From positions 1-15,295 of the forward strand of contig DJVY01000189.1 in assembly GCA_002440885.1 (NCBI GenBank): 15,295 nucleotides of DNA. The letters are read 5' to 3'. Shown in pieces: positions 8,570 through 15,295 of the stretch. The DNA comes from Bacteroidales bacterium UBA6244 (lineage in GTDB: Bacteria > Bacteroidota > Bacteroidia > Bacteroidales > F082). The notes under the pieces are model-generated. The model was not told the DNA's origin and searched no databases. It saw only the letters and a list, made by a program, of their open reading frames with translations. A program made the position numbers and the translations under genes. The first letter of the stretch is position 1. Every line of letters starts with the position of its first letter.

Positions 8570-8585
8570 CAGCAAAAGTGATAAG

Positions 8586-9401
8586 ATGGAAGCATTAAAA
8601 ACAATTGTCGAGGCGGCCTGGGATGACAGAAGTCTGCTAACAGAAACCACTACCATTGAGGCGATTGAAGCTGTTGTAGAAGCGCTCGACAAGGGTAAGC
8701 TGCGTGTGGCAGAGCCTGAAAACGGCGGCTGGACCGTAAACGACTGGGTGAAAAAGGCGGTTATTTTATACTTCCCCATCCGGAAAATGGAAACTACCGA
8801 AGTGGGCATGTTTGAGTTTCACGACAAAATTCCATTAAAGCATGACTTTGCCGGACAGCAGGTGCGCGTTGTGCCTCATGCCATCGCCCGATATGGTTCA
8901 TTCCTCGATAAAGGTGTGGTCATGATGCCATCGTACGTTAACATTGGCGCTTTCATTGGCCAAAACACGATGGTCGACACCTGGGCTACTGTAGGCTCAT
9001 GCGCCCAAATAGGCCGTGAGGTGCATTTGAGCGGCGGAGTCGGCATCGGGGGCGTTCTCGAGCCCGTGCAGGCTGCTCCTGTGATTATTGAAGACAATTG
9101 TTTTATTGGCTCGCGCTGCATCGTAGTTGAAGGCGTGAGGATAGGCAAGGCCGCAGTTTTGGGTGCAAATGTCGTCCTCACACAATCCACCCGGATAATC
9201 GACGTAAGCAGCCCTGAAGCTATTGAATACAAGGGCTATGTGCCACCCGGATCGGTGGTTATTCCCGGTACTTTCCCCAAAACTTTTGCAGCCGGAGTGT
9301 ATCAGGTAAGTTGTGCGTTGATTATTGGAAAGCGTAAAGCCTCCACCGACATGAAAACCTCGCTGAACGAAGCCCTGCGTGATTTTAACGTAGATGTGTA
9401 A
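8586..9401 (+). CDS. dapD: 2,3,4,5-tetrahydropyridine-2,6-dicarboxylate N-succinyltransferase
   Basis: A 271-residue cytoplasmic enzyme of the succinylase branch of lysine/diaminopimelate synthesis: it transfers succinyl from succinyl-CoA to tetrahydrodipicolinate. The N-terminal helical domain (about 1-100) is followed by a left-handed beta-helix of hexapeptide repeats. The family signature MVDTWATVGSCAQIG spans residues 129-143 (Asp131 is the conserved catalytic-site Asp), followed by HLSGGVGIGGVLEP (147-160) and EDNCFIGSR (169-177). The C-terminus ends with ALIIGKRK and a K-T-S-L-N-E-A-L motif typical of the family. Length and motifs agree with a complete gene. It is divergent from ruvX and convergent with the helicase gene. 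No lysine riboswitch can fit in the short leader. Confidence 0.97.
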   Translation: MEALKTIVEAAWDDRSLLTETTTIEAIEAVVEALDKGKLRVAEPENGGWTVNDWVKKAVILYFPIRKMETTEVGMFEFHDKIPLKHDFAGQQVRVVPHAIARYGSFLDKGVVMMPSYVNIGAFIGQNTMVDTWATVGSCAQIGREVHLSGGVGIGGVLEPVQAAPVIIEDNCFIGSRCIVVEGVRIGKAAVLGANVVLTQSTRIIDVSSPEAIEYKGYVPPGSVVIPGTFPKTFAAGVYQVSCALIIGKRKASTDMKTSLNEALRDFNVDV

Positions 9402-9420
9402 GGTTCCTGTTCAAAACGGG

Positions 9421-9452
9421 TGAGCCGGTCGATGGTGATCTAAAAGGGCTCA
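9421..9452. terminator. Possible structure between convergent dapD and helicase genes
   Basis: The 58-bp gap between the two convergent stops contains TGAGCC (9421-9426) and GGCTCA (9447-9452), a 6-bp stem around a 20-nt loop that itself holds a small GAT-GGTG-ATC hairpin. Flanking T/A-runs are poor on both strands, so a bidirectional terminator is only suggested by position. Confidence 0.25.
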
Positions 9453-9459
9453 TTTAGCT

Positions 9460-11328
9460 TTAGTTCCTTGGCTTTCTTTTGCCTTTGTCGGGATTGCTTT
9501 TGAAGTCTTTTCGTTTGGTTTTTTCGCCTCCTCTGGGTCTTTCGTCGTTAAACCTTGATTCTGACTTTTTCTTGCGTTTCTTCTCGTTTTCACCCCGAAA
9601 ACCACTGCCGCTCTTTGGGTTGGCTACCTCGAGCATAACCGGAGTTTTGTCGAATTCAGCCTCTTGAAAACTACTTACGATAAGGCGTTCTGATTTTTTG
9701 TCAACTTCAAAAAAGGAAAAGCTTTTCATGATTTCAATTTTCCCGATCTCAATGTTGCGTTCACGGGTGTATTTATTAATCAATCCAATGAGCGAAGCCG
9801 GGTTCAGGTTGTCTTTGCTTCCTTTGTTGATAAAAAACCTTGAAAACTCGATATCCTGACTGCGCTCACGTTTTCCGGAAAGATCATCCTGGTTATCACG
9901 TCTTCTGCCACCGCGGTCGCCTCGATCCTCACGGTCGTTGCGGTCACGTCTGTCTTTTCGTCCTTTGAAATCATCGCGGAAACTGGTGTCGCCTTTTCCT
10001 GCCGACAGGTTGAGGTCGTGGGCATTTTTGTAGTAATCCAGGAAGCGATTGAATTCAACCGACACAAAACGCTTAATCAATTCTTCGCGGTCGAGCCAGT
10101 TAAGTTTTTGAAAAATAACATCCAGAAAGGGATTTATCTGCGATTCGTTTACTTCTACCGTTTCTACCTTGTCAATCAGGTTAAAGAGTTGCTTCTCACA
10201 GATTTCTTTGCCTGTAGGTATTTGCTTTTTAACAAACGACTTGCCGATTTTCTTTTCGATGGCACGCAGTTTATGTTTTTCGCGCATGTGCAAAATTGAC
10301 AACGACACGCCGCTCTTTCCGGCCCGTCCTGTTCGTCCACTGCGGTGAATATACACTTCATCCTCATCAGGAAGGTTGTAGTTGATGATGTGGCTGAGAT
10401 CGTTAACATCAAGTCCGCGGGCTGCCACGTCGGTAGCCACGAGCAGTTGCAGATGTCCCGATCTGAAGCGGTTCATCACATGATCGCGTTGTGCCTGACT
10501 TAAATCGCCATGCAGGGCGTCGGCGTTGTAACCATCCTGCATCAGTTTGTCGGCCACCTCCTTGGTTTCGTGACGTGTACGGCAAAAAACGATGCCGTAG
10601 ATGCGGGGATTCATGTCGGCCACACGTTTCAGTACTTCATATCTGTCTTTGGCGTGCACTTCATAATAAATATGCTCGATGTTGGCTGCCCCTTCGTTGC
10701 GTTTACCTACCGAAATCTCGATGGGGTTGTTCATGTAGGTTTTCGAAATGCGCACGATTTCCTGCGGCATGGTAGCCGAAAAAAGCAAGGTCTGTCTCGT
10801 TTTGGGAGTGGTTTCCAGAATTCCGTCGAGTTCGTCTTTAAAGCCCATCGATAGCATTTCATCGGCTTCGTCTAACACCAGAAACCGGATGTTTTTCACC
10901 ACCAGCTTTTTGCGGTTTATCAGATCAAGGGTTCTGCCCGGAGTGCCCACAACAATTTGTGCTCCTCTGCGCAGTTCGGCAATTTGTGTTTCGGCGCTCG
11001 CGCCTCCATACACAGCCACAATGTTTATCTGTTGTGATGAGGTAGCATACGATTTCAGGTCTTTGGTGATCTGAAGGCAAAGTTCGCGCGTTGGACTAAG
11101 GATAAGCGCCTGTGTATCTTTTGATTCGGTGACGATATGTTGGATAATTGGTAGTCCAAACGCGGCTGTTTTTCCTGTACCTGTTTGAGCCAACCCGATC
11201 AGGTCGTTTTCGTTTTCAAGCAAGACAGGGATTGTTTTTTCCTGGATTGGGGTTGGGGTCTCGAAGCCCAGTTTTTCAATTGATTGGAGTATTTCATCCG
11301 ACAATCCGAGCGATTTAAAAGTGGTCAT
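9460..11328 (-). CDS. DEAD-box ATP-dependent RNA helicase with DbpA-type RNA-binding domain
   Basis: A 622-residue helicase of the DeaD/CsdA group, which unwinds structured RNA in ribosome assembly, cold adaptation or mRNA decay. With ATG at 11328 as residue 1, the motifs are Q motif (Gln29), I AQTGTGKT (47-54), Ia PTREL (79-83), Ib TPGR (129-132), II DEAD (153-156), III SAT (184-186), V ATDVAARGLD (298-307) and VI HRSGRTGR (328-335). A linker follows, then a charged RD/RG-rich stretch (about 447-488), a DbpA-like RNA-binding fold (about 489-568, NPASLIGLINKYT and IEIGKIEIM) and a basic Lys/Arg tail. The frame extends upstream to TTG at 11427, but that TTG is part of a perfect -7 box, so those 33 codons would not be fully transcribed. 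MTTFKSLGLSDEIL is the normal family start. It is divergent from the E1 gene and convergent with dapD. Confidence 0.95.
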   Translation of the reverse strand: MTTFKSLGLSDEILQSIEKLGFETPTPIQEKTIPVLLENENDLIGLAQTGTGKTAAFGLPIIQHIVTESKDTQALILSPTRELCLQITKDLKSYATSSQQINIVAVYGGASAETQIAELRRGAQIVVGTPGRTLDLINRKKLVVKNIRFLVLDEADEMLSMGFKDELDGILETTPKTRQTLLFSATMPQEIVRISKTYMNNPIEISVGKRNEGAANIEHIYYEVHAKDRYEVLKRVADMNPRIYGIVFCRTRHETKEVADKLMQDGYNADALHGDLSQAQRDHVMNRFRSGHLQLLVATDVAARGLDVNDLSHIINYNLPDEDEVYIHRSGRTGRAGKSGVSLSILHMREKHKLRAIEKKIGKSFVKKQIPTGKEICEKQLFNLIDKVETVEVNESQINPFLDVIFQKLNWLDREELIKRFVSVEFNRFLDYYKNAHDLNLSAGKGDTSFRDDFKGRKDRRDRNDREDRGDRGGRRRDNQDDLSGKRERSQDIEFSRFFINKGSKDNLNPASLIGLINKYTRERNIEIGKIEIMKSFSFFEVDKKSERLIVSSFQEAEFDKTPVMLEVANPKSGSGFRGENEKKRKKKSESRFNDERPRGGEKTKRKDFKSNPDKGKRKPRN

Positions 11329-11383
11329 TAAGTATCTTTGTAAATGAAAAGTACACACAAACAGGTAATTGCAATCATTCAAT

Positions 11384-11399
11384 GCCGAAAATTTCCGGC
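11384..11399 (-). promoter_or_regulatory. Hairpin in the helicase 5' leader
   Basis: GCCGG and TCGGC (minus-strand reading) pair around AAATTT, forming a 5-bp stem including one G-U pair, inside the roughly 90-nt leader of the DEAD-box helicase. Structured leaders that are controlled by the helicase itself are known for some DEAD-box genes; a role here is inference. Confidence 0.35.
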
Positions 11400-11424
11400 T
11401 AATACCGTCTGTCGTAATCGGCGG

Positions 11425-11432
11425 CAAAAGTA
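11425..11432 (-). promoter_or_regulatory. Promoter -7 box for the helicase gene
   Basis: The minus strand reads TACTTTTG, a perfect TAnnTTTG match. A TTTG lies upstream, but with only 14 bp of spacing instead of about 19-21, so the -33 element is unclear. It predicts a leader of about 90 nt before ATG 11328 and rules out the in-frame TTG at 11427 as a start. Confidence 0.5.
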
Positions 11433-11564
11433 ATAAAAATAGTAATCAAAAAGACATGATTTCCTCTTTTTTGCCTAAAAATTAACAGGTTATGCTCTAA
11501 GTGGTCGGTTTTTGGCGTTAGAAATGATATAAGACAGGGCATTTAAGTTTTTTAATAATTTAGA

Positions 11565-11597
11565 TTTGATAAAAATAAAAAACAATGCTTAATTTTG
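11565..11597 (+). promoter_or_regulatory. Bacteroidota-type promoter for the E1 gene
   Basis: TTTG (11565-11568), a 21-bp spacer and TAATTTTG (11590-11597) match the -33 / -7 consensus of Bacteroidota housekeeping promoters at every defined position. Transcription should begin a few bases after 11597, about 20 nt before the ATG at 11625. The -7 box ends in an in-frame TTG that would falsely extend the protein. Confidence 0.75.
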
Positions 11598-11624
11598 CAG
11601 CCTCAATTACAAATAGTTTACGCG

Positions 11625-13670
11625 ATGGCTCAAAAGAGAAAATATACACTCGACAACACAGACAAAGAGACCTTAAAAAAATGGTATCAGCTGATGACGT
11701 TGGGCAGGCAGCTCGATGAAAAAGCCCCCAATTACCTCAAGCAGGCTCTGGGATGGTCGTACCACGCTCCTTATGCCGGTCACGATGGCATCCAGCTGGC
11801 CATCGGCCAGGTGTTTGACAGGGAAACAGATTTTTTATTCCCTTACTACCGCGATATGCTGACGGCCATTTCAGCCGGCATGACAGCCGAAGAGATCATT
11901 TTAAACGGTATCTCGAAAGCTGCAGATCCCAGCTCAGGCGGGCGACATATGTCGAACCATTTTGCAAAACCTGAATGGAATATTCAAAACGTGAGCTCGG
12001 CTACCGGAAACCATACGTTACATGCTGCCGGGGTGGCACGTTCCATAAAAATTTATAAGGGGAAAGGAGTCGCTATCAGCTCTCAGGGTGAATCTTCTAC
12101 CTCAGAAGGCTATGTTTTTGAGGCCATCAATGGAGCTTCAAAAGAAAAACTGCCGGTAGTCTTTGTTTTTCAGGACAACCAATATGGCATTTCCGTTCCG
12201 CAAAAGGACCAGACCGCCAACCGCCGTGCCGCGGAGAACTACAGAGGTATTGCCAACCTGCGCATCATGTATTGCGATGGCAAAAACGTCTTCGACTCGA
12301 TGAATACCATGGATGAAGCCAAACGCCATGCCGCCGAACACGCTGAACCGGTGATTGTTCACGCCAACTGTGTTCGTATTCATTCGCACAGCAACAGCGA
12401 CAAACATGAACTCTACCGCGACGACAACGAGAGACATTGTGTCAAGATGAGCGACCCGCTGACCCGTTTTCGCATCCAACTCCTGCATTCAGGTAAATTT
12501 ACCGAAGAAGAACTTGACGGAATAGATAAGGAGACCAAAAAAGCCATCAGTGCTGCCCATAAAGTGGCTCTTGCGGCTGCCGATCCCGATCCTAAATCTA
12601 TTTTCGACTTTGTTTCACCAGAGCCATATGTGTCAGAAAAATACCCCGAAGGACTCCACGATGGATCTGTAGGTGAAAAACTAAAACTCATCCAGGCTTT
12701 AAACCAGACTTTAAAAGCGGAATTCCGTCACAACCCGGACACCTATATTTTTGGACAGGATATGGCCAACAAAGACAAGGGAGGGATTTTTAACGTGAGC
12801 AAAGGCATGCAGCAGGAGTTTGGTGAAGGTCGTGTGTTCAATGCCCCTATTGCTGAAGATTTTATACTCGGTACAGCCAACGGCATGACCCGCTACAACG
12901 ACAAAATCCGTGTGGTAGTAGAAGGGGCTGAATTTGCTGACTATTTCTGGCCTGCCATGGAGCAGCTTGTCGATAGCTCGCACGATTACTGGCGCAGCAA
13001 CGGGAAATTCGCTCCGAATGTGACCATCCGGTTGGCCTCAGGGGGCTATATCGGTGGCGGTTTATACCACAGCCAAACCATCGAAGGAACCCTTACTACC
13101 TTCCCTGGTTTGCGGGTAGTGTACCCTTCCTTTGCCGACGACGCAGCCGGATTACTGCGCACGGCCATGCGATCACGGGGGCTCACCCTGTTTCTTGAAC
13201 CCAAGGCGATGTATAACGACCCTGTTTCGGAAGCTGTTGTTCCTGACGATTTTGAAGTGCCATTCGGAAAGGCACGCGTGAGAAGAGAGGGGAAAGACAT
13301 GAGCGTTTTCACTTATGGAAACACCCTTCCGATGTGTTTAAAGGCGGCTGATAACATAGAAAAAGAAACCGGGAAATCCATCGAAGTAGTTGACCTGAGG
13401 TCGCTGCTGCCGCTGGATGAAGAGGCTATCATTAACTCTGTGGCCAAAACCAGTCGCGCTTTGGTAGTGCATGAGGACAAGGTTTTTGCCGGGTTTGGTG
13501 GCGAAGTAGCCGCCCTGATCACCGAAAAAGCCTTTAAATCGCTGGATGCTCCTGTCAGGCGTGTAGGCGCAACCTTCACACCTGTCGGGTTTAACCGCAT
13601 TTTAGAAAAGGCCATTCTGCCCGATGCCGTTAAAATTGAAACAGCCATGAAGGAGTTGCTCGATTTCTGA
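11625..13670 (+). CDS. Fused alpha/beta E1 of branched-chain-type 2-oxoacid dehydrogenase
   Basis: A 681-residue thiamine-diphosphate enzyme that decarboxylates 2-oxoacids and passes the acyl group to a lipoyl E2. Residues 1 to about 335 are E1-alpha: GGRHMSNH (105-112), a cofactor motif starting G155-E156-S157 and ending at Asn185 (QDNQYGIS), and the R-I-H-S-H-S-N-S-D loop (251-259), equivalent to the conserved R-x-x-x-H-S-T-S-D loop of branched-chain E1-alpha. Residues about 345-681 are E1-beta: GGIFNVSKG, NAPIAEDFILG with Glu411, and a transketolase C-terminal domain (VDLRSLLPLD, VVHEDKVFAGFGGE). The Mg-binding Asp of GDG is Glu here. The frame extends to TTG at 11595, inside the -7 box, so ATG 11625 is chosen. 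No E2 or E3 gene is adjacent and a terminator follows at once, so it is monocistronic. Substrate (branched-chain 2-oxoacids versus pyruvate) cannot be fixed from sequence alone. Confidence 0.93.
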   Translation: MAQKRKYTLDNTDKETLKKWYQLMTLGRQLDEKAPNYLKQALGWSYHAPYAGHDGIQLAIGQVFDRETDFLFPYYRDMLTAISAGMTAEEIILNGISKAADPSSGGRHMSNHFAKPEWNIQNVSSATGNHTLHAAGVARSIKIYKGKGVAISSQGESSTSEGYVFEAINGASKEKLPVVFVFQDNQYGISVPQKDQTANRRAAENYRGIANLRIMYCDGKNVFDSMNTMDEAKRHAAEHAEPVIVHANCVRIHSHSNSDKHELYRDDNERHCVKMSDPLTRFRIQLLHSGKFTEEELDGIDKETKKAISAAHKVALAAADPDPKSIFDFVSPEPYVSEKYPEGLHDGSVGEKLKLIQALNQTLKAEFRHNPDTYIFGQDMANKDKGGIFNVSKGMQQEFGEGRVFNAPIAEDFILGTANGMTRYNDKIRVVVEGAEFADYFWPAMEQLVDSSHDYWRSNGKFAPNVTIRLASGGYIGGGLYHSQTIEGTLTTFPGLRVVYPSFADDAAGLLRTAMRSRGLTLFLEPKAMYNDPVSEAVVPDDFEVPFGKARVRREGKDMSVFTYGNTLPMCLKAADNIEKETGKSIEVVDLRSLLPLDEEAIINSVAKTSRALVVHEDKVFAGFGGEVAALITEKAFKSLDAPVRRVGATFTPVGFNRILEKAILPDAVKIETAMKELLDF

Positions 13671-13693
13671 TCTTGATTTCTAATAGAGTTAAA

Positions 13694-13732
13694 AAAAGGC
13701 TGTCTCGCAAGGGGTAGCCTTTTGTTTTTTTT
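13694..13732 (+). terminator. Intrinsic terminator of the E1 gene
   Basis: AAAAGGCT (13694-13701) pairs with AGCCTTTT (13716-13723). The helix can continue inward through five more pairs, including wobbles, to a GCAA tetraloop (13707-13710, GNRA type). It is followed by a T-run to 13732 and lies 23 bp after the E1 stop. Confidence 0.88.
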
Positions 13733-14204
13733 CCGAGCTCATGTTCTGCGAGAGAAAACGGAGGTTGTCGGTTTTTGTTTCTTCCTGTTGTCCACTGTCT
13801 GCCGATAAATTGCATCGGAGTTAATTAGTTTCTTTCAGTAATTAATTGTTCGATATGCAACAGCTCAACCTGTTACTATCCGATAATTCTTATGACTCAA
13901 TTTGCCATGAATTCACGCTTGATACAGGTCTTGACAAGGCATTTGGATAGTGTGTTTTTTCATAATGTAAGTCTGCTAAACCTTTCAAATTACTCTACAA
14001 TTTGCTATTAAGAAGGTTTTTAAATAGTTTGTTTGGCCTGTTTAAGTGTCATTAAAACAGAGGTATACACTGTGTTTGTCTTGTTTGTTTTTTGCTATTT
14101 ACGGATGTTTGCACCCCTCAACTCCTTTACGAAACCGAAAAATGCTCCTGTTAAACACATTATCAGGTTAGCTTTGTCCTAAAGAATTCTAAACCAAATA
14201 TTCT
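13733..14204. other. Long AT-rich intergenic region, no gene recognised
   Basis: About 470 bp with no credible coding frame; the longest ATG frame noted by hand, at 13856-13951, has 31 codons and no start signal. It has two small inverted repeats in a row: CCGAT/ATCGG (13802-13818) and TTAATTA/TAATTAA (13821-13845). The right part (14071-14111) is T/G-rich with several TTTG motifs and probably holds promoter elements of the next gene. No repeat, tRNA or known riboswitch was seen. Confidence 0.5.
14169..14176 (+). promoter_or_regulatory. Candidate -7 box for the Omp28-like gene
   Basis: TAGCTTTG matches TAnnTTTG perfectly and lies 28 bp before the ATG, but no TTTG is found at the -33 distance. 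An alternative is GATGTTTG (14104-14111, one mismatch), with a TTG 20 bp upstream and a leader of about 90 nt. Confidence 0.35.
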
Positions 14205-15295
14205 ATGAAGAAAACACTTTTACTCTCGTTAATGCTTTTCGCTTTCGTAAGCATTTTTGCCCAGGTCGCACGCGAGCTGGTGCTGATTGAAGTGGGCACA
14301 GGAACAGGTTGCCCTTATTGTCCGGGAGCCGCGATGGCACTTGAAGATTTGTATGATAATGGCGATCCCGTAGCCGGAATCGAGTACCATTCCTACAACT
14401 CCAGTGATCCGTTTAATACGCCCGAAGCGGCTGCCCGCACCTCTTATTACGGGATTTCAGGTTATCCGACAGCTCAGTTTGATGGCGAGTACGATGAACA
14501 TGTAGGTGGCAGTTCATCTCAAAGTTTGTACACCACTTATTTGCCTAAAGTTACTGCGCGTATGGCGATACAGAGTGAGTTTTCGGTAGAAATATTTGGC
14601 GACAACGTGGGCAATAACTACGATATCGTGGTGCGCGTAACCAAAGAGTCAGCCTATGCCGGAACTAACCTGAAGGTGCGCTTTGCACTTACCGAATCGG
14701 ACATCCCTTACAGCTGGCAAGGCATGTCGGAGATTGATTTTACTGAGCGTCTGATGGCTCCCGACGAAAATGGTACGGCCGTTACCTTTGCCGGTATAGG
14801 TGATGTGCAAGATGTAAACCTGACTTTTGTATACAACAACACCTGGGTTGCTGCCAATTGCGAACTGATTGCCTGGATTCAGGATGACGCGAGCAAAGTG
14901 GTGTTGTATGCCACCAAAGTTGGTTTGCCTGATCTGGAACCCGATGTAGCCAATGCCAATTTTGTGGTGAGTGACCCGACAACCTGCGAAGGGTCTTCGG
15001 TCAATTTTACCGATTTGTCGACAGGAGCCATTACCTCATGGAACTGGATTTTTGAAGGCGGTACACCTGCTACCTCAACCGACGAAAACCCGATTGTGAC
15101 CTATGCCACGCAAGGAACATACGATGTGTCGCTTGAAGTAACCGACGGAGTGACTGTAAGTACCTTGTCTATGCCCGATTATATAGTGGTAATAGTTCCT
15201 CCGGTTCAGCCGGCCTCGCCAACTGGTCCTGCACAAGCCTGTGCCAGCACAAGCTACGAATATACAGCCCTGCCTGTGCCTGACGCCGATTCCTA
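14205..15295 (+). CDS. Secreted Omp28-like thioredoxin-fold protein with PKD domains, 3' end cut
   Basis: The frame is open from ATG 14205 to the right edge (363 codons, no stop), read by hand. Residues 1-20 are a signal peptide (MKKTLLLSLMLFAFVSIFAQ). Residues about 24-110 look like the thioredoxin-fold start of Omp28-related proteins: strand LVLIEVGTGTGCPYCPG with a CPYC redox motif (36-39), then YGISGYPTAQFDG, which fits the cis-Pro loop. A beta-rich stretch follows to about 245. A PKD domain spans about 255-325 (VNFTDLSTG, SWNWIFEGG, GTYDVSLEVTDG). A proline-rich linker and the start of another PKD/Ig-like module (PASPTGP...YEYTALPVP) run to the edge. A C-terminal T9SS sorting domain is expected outside the window but not seen. 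It could act as an extracytoplasmic thiol-disulfide protein, or as a binding protein with a relic redox fold. The Omp28 assignment is from motif memory only. Confidence 0.85.
   Translation, partial: MKKTLLLSLMLFAFVSIFAQVARELVLIEVGTGTGCPYCPGAAMALEDLYDNGDPVAGIEYHSYNSSDPFNTPEAAARTSYYGISGYPTAQFDGEYDEHVGGSSSQSLYTTYLPKVTARMAIQSEFSVEIFGDNVGNNYDIVVRVTKESAYAGTNLKVRFALTESDIPYSWQGMSEIDFTERLMAPDENGTAVTFAGIGDVQDVNLTFVYNNTWVAANCELIAWIQDDASKVVLYATKVGLPDLEPDVANANFVVSDPTTCEGSSVNFTDLSTGAITSWNWIFEGGTPATSTDENPIVTYATQGTYDVSLEVTDGVTVSTLSMPDYIVVIVPPVQPASPTGPAQACASTSYEYTALPVPDADS

Noticed and set aside
10510..10854. Plus-strand 114-codon frame
   Set aside because: Antisense to the helicase core motifs; a codon-bias shadow.
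13856..13951. 31-codon ATG frame in the intergenic region
   Set aside because: No promoter, no ribosome site and no recognisable features; expected by chance.
13931..13955. TTGACA sigma70-like -35 box
   Set aside because: Bacteroidota primary promoters do not use this box, and no -10 partner is correctly spaced.

Overview
The window reads as a chromosomal segment of a Bacteroidota bacterium, probably a Bacteroidales-like lineage. Three things point there: C-terminal sorting domains of the type IX secretion system (T9SS) on secreted proteins, promoters of the TTTG / TAnnTTTG type with almost no Shine-Dalgarno sequences, and a fused E1 alpha/beta ketoacid dehydrogenase. No tRNA, rRNA, CRISPR array, insertion sequence, phage gene or attachment site was found.

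Layout. (1) Positions 1-6594, minus strand: two genes for large secreted T9SS proteins, 4 bp apart. The upstream one is a giant beta-propeller / beta-helix protein with a helical C-terminal module. The downstream one is an AT-rich propeller-like protein cut by the left window edge. (2) Positions 6917-8514, minus strand: a compact housekeeping operon ruvX - def - TPR lipoprotein, driven from a divergent promoter region it shares with dapD. (3) Positions 8586-9401, plus strand: dapD (lysine/diaminopimelate pathway), convergent with (4) a DEAD-box RNA helicase on the minus strand (11328-9460). (5) Positions 11625-13670, plus strand: a single-gene fused branched-chain-type 2-oxoacid dehydrogenase E1, with a near-perfect Bacteroidota promoter and a strong intrinsic terminator. 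(6) A gene-poor stretch of about 530 bp, then the start of a plus-strand secreted protein with an Omp28-like thioredoxin fold (CPYC motif) followed by PKD-type domains, cut by the right edge.

The cytoplasmic genes are ordinary core functions: protein maturation, rRNA/DNA processing, cell-wall and lysine precursor synthesis, RNA remodelling and ketoacid oxidation. The accessory interest lies in the three secreted proteins at the two ends. I found no convincing sign of a wholly new multi-gene system. The best leads are the uncharacterised helical module of the giant T9SS protein, the redox-fold/PKD fusion, the very AT-rich second gene of the T9SS pair, and two -7 boxes whose terminal TTG mimics a start codon and misplaces gene starts.
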